DNA of 64,000 bases from Peptococcaceae bacterium BRH_c8a (lineage in GTDB: Bacteria; Bacillota; Desulfotomaculia; Desulfotomaculales; Desulfallaceae). The stretch's first letter is position 1. The number at the start of each line of letters is the position of its first letter. The notes beneath the pieces are model-generated. The model did not search any database, was not told the DNA's origin, and saw only the letters and a program-made list of their open reading frames with translations. The position numbers and the translations under genes were made by a program. The DNA lies in NCBI GenBank assembly GCA_000961575.1, contig LADP01000003.1, forward strand, positions 62,001-126,000, in the 5' to 3' direction. Positions 18,060 to 26,518 of the stretch are shown here, one piece after another.

Positions 18060-18509
18060 TTAGTCAAGACAGGCCTGTTTAATTAGTCTGGCGTCCTTGA
18101 TAAGGCCGTCGTAAATGTCTTCAATGCTGCGGTGAATCAGACCCAGACCGGTGTCGCGCAGTAAGGGCAGTTTGGTCAGCCATGTCCCGACTGTCATTAC
18201 AGGCGTCTTTTCATAATCAAGCTTGACCAGTGTGTAGTTTTCAATTTGGTAAAGACCCAAAAAGCTGGTTATAGCCCTTTGCACCATGTCGCCTTGCCCG
18301 TGGGTCCACAGGGCCAGACATTTTTCACCGTCTGCTTCTTTTTCAAAACTATATATGCTGGCGTCACCCTTACCCATCCCGTGGTGCAGAACACTTGCCA
18401 ATTCTTCTATTTGCGGGCGTCTGTCGGCCGGAAGCCGGCCGGTGCGGATAGCTGCTGCCAGGATTGAGAACGGAAAACCGGTATCGCTGTAAAATATCAA
18501 TTGTTTCAC
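18060..18509 (-). CDS. DUF3189 family protein, paralogue 1
   Basis: 149 residues beginning with a GTG at 18509 that overlaps the stop of the next DUF3189 gene (TAGTG), so translation is coupled. The N-terminus KQLIFYSDTGFPFSILAAAI and LPADRRPQIEELASV parallel IIYHCFGGTHSSVTAASAHL and LSRDRSPSPRELLSL of its neighbour. No catalytic motif is recognised. The family occurs in spore-forming clostridia, usually near DUF512 and YIEGIA genes, as here. Note that it keeps less of the HCFGGTHSS motif than its neighbour, so the two copies have probably diverged in role. Confidence 0.8.
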   Translation of the reverse strand: MKQLIFYSDTGFPFSILAAAIRTGRLPADRRPQIEELASVLHHGMGKGDASIYSFEKEADGEKCLALWTHGQGDMVQRAITSFLGLYQIENYTLVKLDYEKTPVMTVGTWLTKLPLLRDTGLGLIHRSIEDIYDGLIKDARLIKQACLD

Positions 18510-18970
18510 TAACCGTTGCTCTCCTCAGCTAATACGTTGCGCACTAGCTTAATTATTTCCGGGTAAGCCCAAACCGTCCCCAGAGTGACCAGCGGGCGGC
18601 CGGTTTTAATCCACCGGAATCGACGGGATAAGAAACCGCCTATTTTCATGCTGATGTTAACCTTGTGCATTACATTAACCAGCCGGTAGCTGTCTGCCGG
18701 AAGGTTAAAATTTTGAGCCAATCCGTTAACAACGTTTTCCAGGATGTAAGGCTTACCTCTCTGCCCGGCAAAATATACCTCGTTTCCCATGCTGTCCACA
18801 CCCAACAATGTAATATCGCCATGATCGTTACCTTCCCGGGTATCGAAGAATGGCAAAGACAACAATTCCCGGGGGCTTGGTGATCGATCACGGGATAAAC
18901 GGCCCAAGTGAGCGGAGGCAGCGGTAACAGAGGAGTGTGTACCTCCAAAACAATGGTAAATTATTTTCAT
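18509..18970 (-). CDS. DUF3189 family protein, paralogue 2
   Basis: 153 residues starting MKIIYHCFGGTHSS with a small-molecule-loop-like Gly/Ser stretch, followed by LPFFDTREGNDHGDITLLG. It is soluble, with no signal peptide. AGGTGATG precedes the ATG. It overlaps the downstream paralogue by one base and lies 10 bases after the YIEGIA partner gene. Function unknown; operon context (YIEGIA, SpoIIP, spoIVA neighbourhood) points to sporulation. Confidence 0.82.
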   Translation of the reverse strand: MKIIYHCFGGTHSSVTAASAHLGRLSRDRSPSPRELLSLPFFDTREGNDHGDITLLGVDSMGNEVYFAGQRGKPYILENVVNGLAQNFNLPADSYRLVNVMHKVNISMKIGGFLSRRFRWIKTGRPLVTLGTVWAYPEIIKLVRNVLAEESNG

Positions 18971-18980
18971 TTTGCATCAC

Positions 18981-19169
18981 CTAGTGTTTGACGATGTAAT
19001 ATACTCCGTTTTCCAGGTCGTGCACCATGGCGTCCAGGGTGCTGGCCAGGTACCGGGCAACTTTTTCTTTTTCCTCTTCACTGTCGGCTATGAAAATCGG
19101 CACGGCCCCGGTGACCTTATTTCTATCGGTGGTGATCACGGCCAGGATTCCCTTGGCTGCTTCGCTCAT
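18981..19169 (-). CDS. Small partner protein of YIEGIA (capping complex subunit)
   Basis: 62 residues with the features of the family annotated as capping complex subunit for YIEGIA: SEAAKGILAVITTDRNK then ADSEEEKEKVARYLASTLDA. It is soluble and acidic in the middle. GGGGGTGAATAA precedes the ATG. It lies 29 bases downstream of the YIEGIA membrane gene, as a two-gene unit conserved in spore formers. The molecular role is known to me only through that family name. Confidence 0.82.
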   Translation of the reverse strand: MSEAAKGILAVITTDRNKVTGAVPIFIADSEEEKEKVARYLASTLDAMVHDLENGVYYIVKH

Positions 19170-19198
19170 TTATTCACCCCCATCGCAACGGTGCCGGA

Positions 19199-20095
19199 TT
19201 AATCCGATGCAATCCGTCCGGCCTGGGTTTTTAATGGTTTAAGGCGGGCACTTTCTAGCAAAGGTGTCCTTCTTACCGCAGCCAGAAGCGCCTCGATATC
19301 CTTTTCCATGGGCACTATGTAAAGCGCTACTGCTCCGGTGTCGATGTTTTTGCGCACCAGCGGGGTAAATTCCGGCATGTCTACTTCGTTTTTGCTGCCC
19401 ATAATCACCGCCGCGGTGTGCGAGATGGCCATGCGCTGGCCCATGTCGTGCAATGTGGCCCGGGAATTGTCATTTAAAGGTTTAATCATTACTCCCAGCG
19501 CGTCATGCAATATTTTTTCTCTGGATTCCCGCAAGCCCACCGTCATGATGTTAATATCACCGACAAAAAGAAGGGTATCTTTGAAATGAATTTTGGCCGG
19601 CGCAACCTCGCAGATGTCGCCAACTACTTCGCCGGCCATAAACCTGACGCTGGCGAGCAGTAGAACCACAGCTGCTGCCAAGGCCTGCCAAACTCCGGCC
19701 AGGGCGACGGCGCTGGTGATAAAAGATGTGGCCATTACCAGGTAGTTACGGGCTTCAAATGTTCTGGCAATACCTTCAATATAGTCTTTGCCTCGCTTTT
19801 CCAGCCTCATTTCCTCAAGGTTTTGCAGGGTTTCCCGTTCAATGTTTCTAATTTCCCGAAACTGTTGGGCGGCCAGGGCCAAAAAAGTGAAAGCGGTAAA
19901 ATCTTTATTCATCAGGGCGGGCACCGCGACGGCACCCAGGGCAGCCGCAATGGCCCCCAGTGAAAGGTGCGATATTAACCCGTGGGGGTAACCCGGATAC
20001 TGGCGATAATCCAATCGCATCAGAAAAATGCGTGTAATTATCCCGGCCAGACTACCGGCGATTATGTTAAATAGGTATGGTTCCAACCGGCTCAC
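19199..20095 (-). CDS. YIEGIA family membrane protein
   Basis: About 298 residues from a GTG at 20095 (AGAGGA 9 bases upstream); the listed ORF starts at an ATG at 20122 with no ribosome site. The name-giving motif YIEGIARTFEARN sits mid-protein. Several hydrophobic segments (LFNIIAGSLAGIITRIFLM; GLISHLSLGAIAAALGAVAV; ITSAVALAGVWQALAAAVVL) indicate a membrane-embedded N-terminal half, with a soluble C-terminal half. It is a conserved spore-former family. It is placed between spoIIP and its partner gene, followed by two DUF3189 genes. Start choice uncertain. Confidence 0.82.
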   Translation of the reverse strand: MSRLEPYLFNIIAGSLAGIITRIFLMRLDYRQYPGYPHGLISHLSLGAIAAALGAVAVPALMNKDFTAFTFLALAAQQFREIRNIERETLQNLEEMRLEKRGKDYIEGIARTFEARNYLVMATSFITSAVALAGVWQALAAAVVLLLASVRFMAGEVVGDICEVAPAKIHFKDTLLFVGDINIMTVGLRESREKILHDALGVMIKPLNDNSRATLHDMGQRMAISHTAAVIMGSKNEVDMPEFTPLVRKNIDTGAVALYIVPMEKDIEALLAAVRRTPLLESARLKPLKTQAGRIASD

Positions 20096-20201
20096 ACCTT
20101 CAATTCCTCTATTTGGGGACATACAAAAAGTAATGAAAGGCGCGCGCGATGGAAAACTAATTATAACGGCGCCTTTCTTATAATGGTAATTTAATAGGTT
20201 T

Positions 20202-20256
20202 ATGTCATTTTGAACGAAGTGAAGAATCTAGATCCTTCGATACGCCCAGGATGACA
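20202..20256. repeat. TCATCCTGAGCG-family repeat, copy 2
   Basis: TGTCATTTTGAACGAAGTGAAG ... GATCCTTCGATACG...AGGATGACA in inverted-repeat form, in the spoIIP/YIEGIA gap. Same family as 203-257. Confidence 0.7.
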
Positions 20257-20324
20257 AAGCCCAAAGTCTATTTTAGGGTAGACCACCATGCCGCTATGCG
20301 GCGCCATCAGTAGGATGAAAAACC

Positions 20325-20640
20325 ACCTTCGCGGCGATCCGGTGATATCCGGAGCGAACGGTGCACCTGGATGCGTTGAATAGTGCAGCAACGCAAAAGC
20401 AAGTAAGAACCTACTTTAAACTTAAAACCTTGGATGCTTTTGCGTTAAAGCTGCACGTTTTAATCATGGCATGCGCCGCAGGCGCTTGCCTCGTCATAGC
20501 CCCGAATTCATAGCTGCTTAGGGCGTAGCCAAACGGGTATGCAGTTTGTGCCGTGCGGTAACAATAACCCGCTCCGATCACAACAATAAGAATTGCAAGA
20601 GAGAGCGGAGCGATATCACCGGAGCGCAGCGTCCACTACA
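20325..20640. repeat. Non-coding inverted-repeat block of unknown type
   Basis: This part of the 570-base gap between spoIIP and YIEGIA has an outer inverted pair (CCGGTGATATC at 20339-20349 against GATATCACCGG near 20611-20621). An inner long pair, GTGCAGCAACGCAAAAGCA at 20383-20401 against TGCTTTTGCGTT...GCTGCAC at 20435-20456, lies inside it. A GGCATGCGCC/GGCGCTTGCC hairpin follows near 20467. No ORF with a ribosome site is present. It could be a degraded mobile element or a structured RNA; no other copy is in the window. Confidence 0.55.
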
Positions 20641-20694
20641 ACCCACATTAAATGTATTTTCAGGGTAACTAAGGTTATTTTTTAACAACAATGC

Positions 20695-21915
20695 TTACTG
20701 TTCGCCGTCCGGTTTATCCCGCTTCTCTTCGCCGGGCTTTCTAGCCGGTGCGCCAAGTCCGGAAATCTCCTGCCCCCAAAACTTGCTCATCCGCTGCCTG
20801 GCCTTGTCCCAGCCACCGGAACTGATTAACAGGAACGCCCCGCCGCCCAGAATCAATACGCCCAGGATCCAAGCCAAGGTTATCCACCCCGAAGGCGTTT
20901 GTGAGGTAGGGCCATAACCTCCACCACCCGGTGTTGTTCCGGCCACACCCAGTATAGTCGGCAGGGCATCGGCAAACAGGGCCGCGCCTTTTTCTGCCTC
21001 TTCACGGGAATTGGTGTGGGTGCCGACTTCTATGAGCATGGCACTGGACATCAAGTCCTGGTTGTAATTACCCCGGGCAACAAATATCTCCTTGATAATG
21101 CCCGGTTGTATCTTATTTGCCGAGGCCATCACCCGTTTGGCAAATTCCATATTGGACTGCATTTTGGGGTTCTGTCTACCCACCACCAGCCGCAGTTGCG
21201 TAACTTTTTCTCCGGCAACGTCCTTCGTGTAGAATTCGGGATCTGGTATGCCGTCACGGTGCACATCCACCAAAGCGACCGGGTTTTGTTTCATCATGTC
21301 CGCAGCGGTACGCCTGGAACGGTAATACGCGTTGCTGTCCCTGGGCTCATGAGGGGTTTTATCATGCAGAACCTTAACCCCTTTTTTGCGCAACTCTTCA
21401 GCAAAGACATCACCAACCGCAAAAATACCGCCTTGATAGGGCTTACTTTCAGTTCCGTCTGAAGGGACGTATGATTCGGCGCTGTGCGTATGATAAACGG
21501 CTATGGGCCTATTTTTCCATTCCTCTTGTCCGGCCTGCTTGGTTTGACCTGCCGTCGGTAGAGACAGGTTGTCATATTCGTCAATCATGGCCAATAGTTC
21601 CCGATCCATACCGATAAATTCTGCCTGGGCATCGAATTTGTTCACCGTTTTAACCTTGTAGCGCCGCCCGTCTCCACGAACCAGTTCATCACCCACGTTA
21701 ATAGATCGGGACATTTTGCTCAACATTTTGTTGCTGCTGTCCATGATGGTGAAAACCTGACCGTCGGTATGATCCGCCTCCGCTGAACTGTTAAATAGAC
21801 CCCCGGGAGACCAGGCCGGGTAATCCTGACCCAGCACCGTGAAATACGCCAACAGGGAAATGCCCAGGGCCAGGATCCCGGCACCGATTGCTATCTTATA
21901 GCGGTTCCTGTTCAT
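20695..21915 (-). CDS. spoIIP: Stage II sporulation protein P
   Basis: 406 residues. An N-terminal membrane helix (about 7-29) is followed by a SpoIIP amidase/endopeptidase domain (about 135-325) with YHTHSAESY at 141-149, DVHRDGIPD at 217-225 and SAMLIEVGTHTN at 291-302, supplying the zinc-ligand His and Glu residues. SpoIIP with SpoIID and SpoIIM degrades septal peptidoglycan during engulfment. A second hydrophobic helix near 344-366 and a charged tail follow, so the protein appears anchored at both ends, unlike the B. subtilis protein as I know it. Its start overlaps the DUF1614 stop by 4 bases. Confidence 0.95.
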   Translation of the reverse strand: MNRNRYKIAIGAGILALGISLLAYFTVLGQDYPAWSPGGLFNSSAEADHTDGQVFTIMDSSNKMLSKMSRSINVGDELVRGDGRRYKVKTVNKFDAQAEFIGMDRELLAMIDEYDNLSLPTAGQTKQAGQEEWKNRPIAVYHTHSAESYVPSDGTESKPYQGGIFAVGDVFAEELRKKGVKVLHDKTPHEPRDSNAYYRSRRTAADMMKQNPVALVDVHRDGIPDPEFYTKDVAGEKVTQLRLVVGRQNPKMQSNMEFAKRVMASANKIQPGIIKEIFVARGNYNQDLMSSAMLIEVGTHTNSREEAEKGAALFADALPTILGVAGTTPGGGGYGPTSQTPSGWITLAWILGVLILGGGAFLLISSGGWDKARQRMSKFWGQEISGLGAPARKPGEEKRDKPDGEQ

Positions 21916-22691
21916 GAGCGCTCCTCCTCCCTGTCTTTTACTTCATTTTCTTTCGCTTTAATACCAGCTTCATTACTATCTTCATTACCAGCTGTTTGGT
22001 GCTCCACCGGTTTACGCAACCCTTCCATTAGTTCATGGGGCCGTTCACCTGACGGTCCACCCTGCAGCCTTTCTCTGGTTTCGCCGATTACCTCGGCCAA
22101 TAAAACAGCCACAATACCGGCCAGCACAATGCCGTCAAAGGCACCTGCACCACCGATGGCTACCGTACCCGCCGGGGCGCCGGTGTTGACCAGCCAAACC
22201 AAATACGCTACGTCAACCAGCACTAGTCCCAAAGTGGCGGCAATAAATGCGGAACGCCTGGATCTTCCGGCCAGGTAGGCCACTAGGCCGCCGATAATGG
22301 GATACATCCACAGGGAGTCCAGGTAACCAAAAAACCGCCCGCCGGGTTCTGCATCACCGCGACCAATAAAATTACCTACCCCGTAGATTACGGCACCAGT
22401 AATTACCGCCGCCGCCAGAGCCCGGCCCCACTCCTTGGATGTTCCCGCCTTGTACAACAGATAAGCGGCCACCCCCAACGGAACCAGGGCACCACCCACA
22501 TTAACGGACACATCGAAGCGCCCGGTAGAAAGGGGGATATCGATAAAACTTCCCACTATCAGTAAAACGATGATGGCCAGGGCAGCTCGGTCAGACAACC
22601 GCATCCGGTCAAGGACACGTTGAGCCAGTCCGAAGTAAATCAGTGCCGAGACCACCAGAAGTACGATGATACCAATAGGCAGCGTCGTCAT
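21912..22691 (-). CDS. DUF1614 family membrane protein
   Basis: 259 residues. Seven or so hydrophobic segments make up the first ~205 residues (IIVLLVVSALIYFGL ... AALAIIVLLIVGSFIDIPLS), followed by a charged cytoplasmic tail rich in Glu and Lys. GAFDGIVLAGIVAVLLAEV is the family's late motif. Function unknown. It is first of a two-gene unit with spoIIP (ATGA-type overlap), which suggests a sporulation-linked membrane role by association only. GAGGAGTACC precedes the ATG. Confidence 0.85.
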   Translation of the reverse strand: MTTLPIGIIVLLVVSALIYFGLAQRVLDRMRLSDRAALAIIVLLIVGSFIDIPLSTGRFDVSVNVGGALVPLGVAAYLLYKAGTSKEWGRALAAAVITGAVIYGVGNFIGRGDAEPGGRFFGYLDSLWMYPIIGGLVAYLAGRSRRSAFIAATLGLVLVDVAYLVWLVNTGAPAGTVAIGGAGAFDGIVLAGIVAVLLAEVIGETRERLQGGPSGERPHELMEGLRKPVEHQTAGNEDSNEAGIKAKENEVKDREEERS

Positions 22692-22784
22692 GGTACTCCT
22701 CCTCGGGCAAATTTAGTATTAATACGTAGCATTATGCTTCCCCGCCGGATGGTAAATATGCAAAATCAGTAATCAGAATTCAGA

Positions 22785-22887
22785 GGCAGGGAGACCAGAC
22801 AAGGGGACAGGGACTCAGACAAGGGGACAGGGACTTGTCTGGTCAAAGACCAGACAAGTCCCTGTCCCCTTGTCTGGTCTCCCTGCC
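22785..22887. repeat. Long perfect palindrome, GGGGACAGGGA family
   Basis: The inner palindrome 22817-22875 has two 28-base perfectly complementary arms around a 3-base loop; its core is CAGACAAGGGGACAGGGA. Part of the unit (ACCAGACAAGGGGACAGGGAC) is duplicated on the left, extending the pairing to 22785-22887. A second member lies at 33737-33806. Confidence 0.9.
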
Positions 22888-22894
22888 GCTTTGC

Positions 22895-22925
22895 AAAAAA
22901 AAGAGACTGTTTCCAGTCTCTTTAA
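22895..22925 (-). terminator. Terminator of the aro-cmk-ispH operon
   Basis: On minus, AAAGAGACTG GAAA CAGTCTCTTT is followed by TTTTTTGC, about 40 bases after the ispH-S1 stop. Confidence 0.88.
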
Positions 22926-22963
22926 TGGTTAAATTTAATTGATAAGGTAAAAACCTTAATAAA

Positions 22964-25114
22964 TTACTCTTTCTTTTCGTCGAATATATCCCCAAACATC
23001 TCACCGATGGTAACCGACCCACCGTCGCTGGTTGGCTGTTCAGGCTGTTTGGGTGTGTTTTCCCGGATTTGGGGCTTACGGGGTTCTCTGTTAACTTCCC
23101 TATTTACTTCCCTGATGGAAAGACGGATCCGCTTATCATCGGGTTCAACGCTGAGAACCTTAACTTCAATTTCTTCCCCCTCCTGAACCACTTCATCCGG
23201 GGTTGCCACGTGGCGATCAGCCAGGTGGGATATATGGATTAAGCCCTCTACACCAGGTTCAAGCTGTACGAAAGCGCCGAAGGGAGCCAGACGCACGACC
23301 TTGGCCCGGACAACGCTACCCACCGGATACTTGCCTTCTACCTCATCCCATGGGTTGGCCAATACCTGCTTAAGGCCTAAGGATACTTTTTCGTTCTCCC
23401 GGTCTACCCGCAGCACCATTACTTCAAGCTCATCACCAACCTGGACAACATCGGATGGGTGATTAATGCGGTACCAGGCCATTTCAGAAATATGCATTAA
23501 TCCATCCACGCCGCCGATATCCACAAAAGCGCCAAAGTTGGTTAGCCGCCTGACCACGCCTTTGACCACTTGGCCTTCTTCCAGATTTTCAAGCAACTCT
23601 TCCCGATTACGGGAATATTCTTCTTCCAAAACAGCCTTGCGGGAAAGAATAACCTTGCGCTTGCCACGGTTTAGTTCAATAACACGGGCTTCAATATCCA
23701 GGTTCAGATATTTGCTCAGGTCTTCAACATATCCCATCTCCACCAGTGAGGCGGGCAGGAATGCTCGCACACCCACATCCACCAACAGACCGCCCTTTAC
23801 TACTTCGCGGACGATTCCCGTGACCGGTTCGCCACTTTCTTTTAGTTCGTCCAGGCTGGCCCATGATTTTTCTGCGTCGGCCCTTTCCTTGGAAAGGATT
23901 AGCTTACCCTCGTTGTCTTCAGACTTGAGGACAAAAACATCTATTTCATCACCCACTTTTACTACTGACTGTGGGTCATTGACGGTATAGCAGGTTAGTT
24001 CCCGCAGGGGGATGACACCTTCGGTTTTAGCGCCCACATCAACCAGCACTTCGTCCTGGTTAACTTGAACTACAACACCTCTGACGACTTCACCATGTTT
24101 GAGAGTTCTAACCTCCATAGATTCATCCATTTCTTGAGATTCATCGTTTTCTTGTGAATCATCACTTTCTTGCTGCATCTCTTCCTCAGGAGCTGTTTCA
24201 ACTACGGTTTCAGTTTGCTCTTCTCCCTCGGACTGCTGTTCGACCACTTCTTCCGTCATGTCCTTTTCGCTGTTTTCGTTAAAATCATTCATTCTACAGT
24301 GAACCTCCTCTATAATCCAGCCGGGTGTTGAAGCACCAGCCGTAATTCCGACTGCTGAAAGACCTTTAATCCACGCCGGATCCAGTTCCGCTGCGGTTTC
24401 TATCCAATATACAGGAATTCCGCAGCCACGGCAAATTTGCACCAGCTTTGAAGTGTTGGCACTGTTCTTGCCGCCAAGCACCAGCATGGCATCCACCTGA
24501 CCGGCTAGTTCCAGCGTTTCTTTTTGCCTTTCAGCTGTGGCCAGGCAAATGGTGTTAAACACTTGTACCCGGCTTCCGCTTTCTTGCAAGACTTCGACCA
24601 CAGCATTTAAATTTTCCAGGCGCTGGGTCGTTTGGGCAACTACGCCTACCCGGGGGAGAAATTTCATGGCCCGGGCCTGCTCTGGATCCCTAATCACTTC
24701 GGCCATGTTCTCGGACCACCCTACAATGCCTCGTACTTCGGGGTGCTCCGGGTCTCCCACAACCACCACGGGCATGTTCTCACGTACTAGGTTGTGAACA
24801 GTTTTTTGCACTTTGCGTACAAAAGGGCAGGTGGCGTCGACTATATTCAGCCCTTTTTCCCTGGCCCGTTGTACAACATCGGGCGCAACTCCGTGGGAGC
24901 GGATGATTAAAGTCCCGGGCCCGGACAAATCATCCAGGTCATTTACCACCGTTATCCCTTCCCGTGACAACAGATCGGTTACTTGGCGGTTATGGATAAT
25001 TGGACCCAGGGTAAACACTGGTTTAGCACGGCTTTTTAAACACTCGCGGGCAATATCGACAGCTCGTTTTACACCAAAGCAAAAACCCGCTCTGGCAGCA
25101 ACTTTCACCTTCAT
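22964..25114 (-). CDS. ispH: Bifunctional HMBPP reductase (IspH) / S1 RNA-binding protein
   Basis: 716 residues from the ATG at 25114; the listed longer ORF starts at a TTG inside plsC. Residues 1-285 are IspH, the [4Fe-4S] enzyme making IPP and DMAPP, with the three cluster cysteines in AGFCFGVKRA, VDATCPFVRK and NTICLATAER. An acidic Glu/Gln-rich linker follows, then four S1 domains (about 340-400, 425-490, 505-575, 590-660), as in FGAFVDIGGVDGLMHISEMA. The fusion is known from clostridia and is one uninterrupted frame here. The tail is basic and proline-rich. It is last of the cmk-plsC-ispH group, where non-fused relatives carry ypfD/rpsA. Confidence 0.95.
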   Translation of the reverse strand: MKVKVAARAGFCFGVKRAVDIARECLKSRAKPVFTLGPIIHNRQVTDLLSREGITVVNDLDDLSGPGTLIIRSHGVAPDVVQRAREKGLNIVDATCPFVRKVQKTVHNLVRENMPVVVVGDPEHPEVRGIVGWSENMAEVIRDPEQARAMKFLPRVGVVAQTTQRLENLNAVVEVLQESGSRVQVFNTICLATAERQKETLELAGQVDAMLVLGGKNSANTSKLVQICRGCGIPVYWIETAAELDPAWIKGLSAVGITAGASTPGWIIEEVHCRMNDFNENSEKDMTEEVVEQQSEGEEQTETVVETAPEEEMQQESDDSQENDESQEMDESMEVRTLKHGEVVRGVVVQVNQDEVLVDVGAKTEGVIPLRELTCYTVNDPQSVVKVGDEIDVFVLKSEDNEGKLILSKERADAEKSWASLDELKESGEPVTGIVREVVKGGLLVDVGVRAFLPASLVEMGYVEDLSKYLNLDIEARVIELNRGKRKVILSRKAVLEEEYSRNREELLENLEEGQVVKGVVRRLTNFGAFVDIGGVDGLMHISEMAWYRINHPSDVVQVGDELEVMVLRVDRENEKVSLGLKQVLANPWDEVEGKYPVGSVVRAKVVRLAPFGAFVQLEPGVEGLIHISHLADRHVATPDEVVQEGEEIEVKVLSVEPDDKRIRLSIREVNREVNREPRKPQIRENTPKQPEQPTSDGGSVTIGEMFGDIFDEKKE

Positions 25115-25139
25115 AGTCTTCACCGCATTATAACTGCTA

Positions 25140-25730
25140 TTATTTTTCAACTACCGCCAGCAGCCGGCCTATTTCTTCCATAGCCTTCCGGCTGACCGAT
25201 TCCATTTCGGCCCTGGAGACTTTGCGCCGGTTAGGGGTGTCAAAATACAATGGTTTGCCGATAACAACTTTTACCTGGCCCCAAAACCCTTTAGTCCCGC
25301 TGACCGCTACCGGCAACAAAGGAACACCCCCTTTTAACGCCAACATGGCAGCTCCAAGATGGGGGTTTAACAGTTCGCCAGTTTTACTGCGCGTACCCTC
25401 CGGAAAAATGCCGACCACATTGCCTCTTTCAACCAGTTCCAGCGCTCTTTTAATAGATGTCCGGCCCCCCCCGCTCCTTTGAGCGGGAAAAGCACCAAGT
25501 TTTTTAACCAACCAGGCCAGCCCGGGAATGTGAAACAGTTCTGCTTTGGCCATAAAAAAGATATTTCTATCTATGGCACAGCCGATGACCACCGGATCCC
25601 AGTAACTGACGTGGTTGGCGACCAGTATTAGGCCTTGCCCCGGGGGCAAATGGGGGTCACCAATAACCTTCCAGCGGCGGATGACCAAAAGCACTGTCCG
25701 GCAAATAAACTTGGCCACTATGTAAATCAT
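25140..25730 (-). CDS. plsC: 1-acyl-sn-glycerol-3-phosphate acyltransferase
   Basis: 196 residues. It converts lysophosphatidate to phosphatidate on the membrane. The catalytic HX4D motif is NHVSYWD with His40 and Asp45, and the substrate motif FPEGTRSKTG lies near 110-119. One N-terminal hydrophobic helix (1-17) anchors it. Its ATG overlaps the cmk stop (TAATG), showing translational coupling, and the cmk-plsC-ispH order is typical of clostridia. Confidence 0.94.
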   Translation of the reverse strand: MIYIVAKFICRTVLLVIRRWKVIGDPHLPPGQGLILVANHVSYWDPVVIGCAIDRNIFFMAKAELFHIPGLAWLVKKLGAFPAQRSGGGRTSIKRALELVERGNVVGIFPEGTRSKTGELLNPHLGAAMLALKGGVPLLPVAVSGTKGFWGQVKVVIGKPLYFDTPNRRKVSRAEMESVSRKAMEEIGRLLAVVEK

Positions 25731-26407
25731 TATTTTATCCCCCCCGAAACCCGGGCCAGCATAATTTCAATTACCCGGTCTGCACAGAAATCGGAACAAT
25801 CAATGATTTCCGCGTCCGGGGCCGGTTTCAGAGGCGCTAATGACCTATTGGAATCGATTTCATCGCGTTGCCTAATATCTCTAATTACTTCACTTAGCTG
25901 AATTTGATAACCACGCTGTTTAAGTTCCTCATGCCTGCGACGGGCTCGTTCCTCTACAGATGCGGTCAGGAAAAACTTAGCCTCTGCATCAGGCAGCACA
26001 TGAGTGCCTATGTCTCTACCTTCCATTACCACGCCGCCCCGGGAGGCCAGCTCTCTTTGCATACTGGACATCTTATATCGCACACCCGGTATTCGGGAGA
26101 CAAGGGAAACATATCTTGAAACCTGCGGTGATCTAATCTGCCGGGTTACGTCCCGGTCGTCTAAAAACAGCCTGGTAATGCCGGTATCATCTGCCTTAAA
26201 CTCTAACTTGGCATCCTCGGTAATTCGGGCAATCGCCGTTTCATCGTCCATATTTATTTTATCCATTAAAGCCTTTAATGTTACGGCTCTGTACATGGCA
26301 CCGGTATCAATGTATATAAAGCCCAGTCTTGCGGCTAAGAGCCTGGCTGCGGTGCTTTTGCCCGCGCCTGCCGGGCCGTCGATGGCAATATTTGGTTGGC
26401 GTTTCAT
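25730..26407 (-). CDS. cmk: Cytidylate kinase
   Basis: 225 residues from the ATG at 26407 (GGAGTGG upstream); the ORF track adds 16 residues ahead of the true start. It phosphorylates CMP/dCMP with ATP. The P-loop IAIDGPAGAGKSTAA is at the N-terminus, and IDTGAMYRAVTL and EGRDIGTHVLPDA are CMP-binding signatures. It ends at the plsC start with one base shared. It follows aroA by about 110 bases. Confidence 0.95.
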   Translation of the reverse strand: MKRQPNIAIDGPAGAGKSTAARLLAARLGFIYIDTGAMYRAVTLKALMDKINMDDETAIARITEDAKLEFKADDTGITRLFLDDRDVTRQIRSPQVSRYVSLVSRIPGVRYKMSSMQRELASRGGVVMEGRDIGTHVLPDAEAKFFLTASVEERARRRHEELKQRGYQIQLSEVIRDIRQRDEIDSNRSLAPLKPAPDAEIIDCSDFCADRVIEIMLARVSGGIK

Positions 26408-26518
26408 GCCAGTTCCACTCCATGATTTAAACGAATACCATAACTTTTTCGACATGTCGAGTTAATATCCTCTTTTATATAAAAAATAAACCGCTAAAGG
26501 CAAACTACTCCAAAAGTA

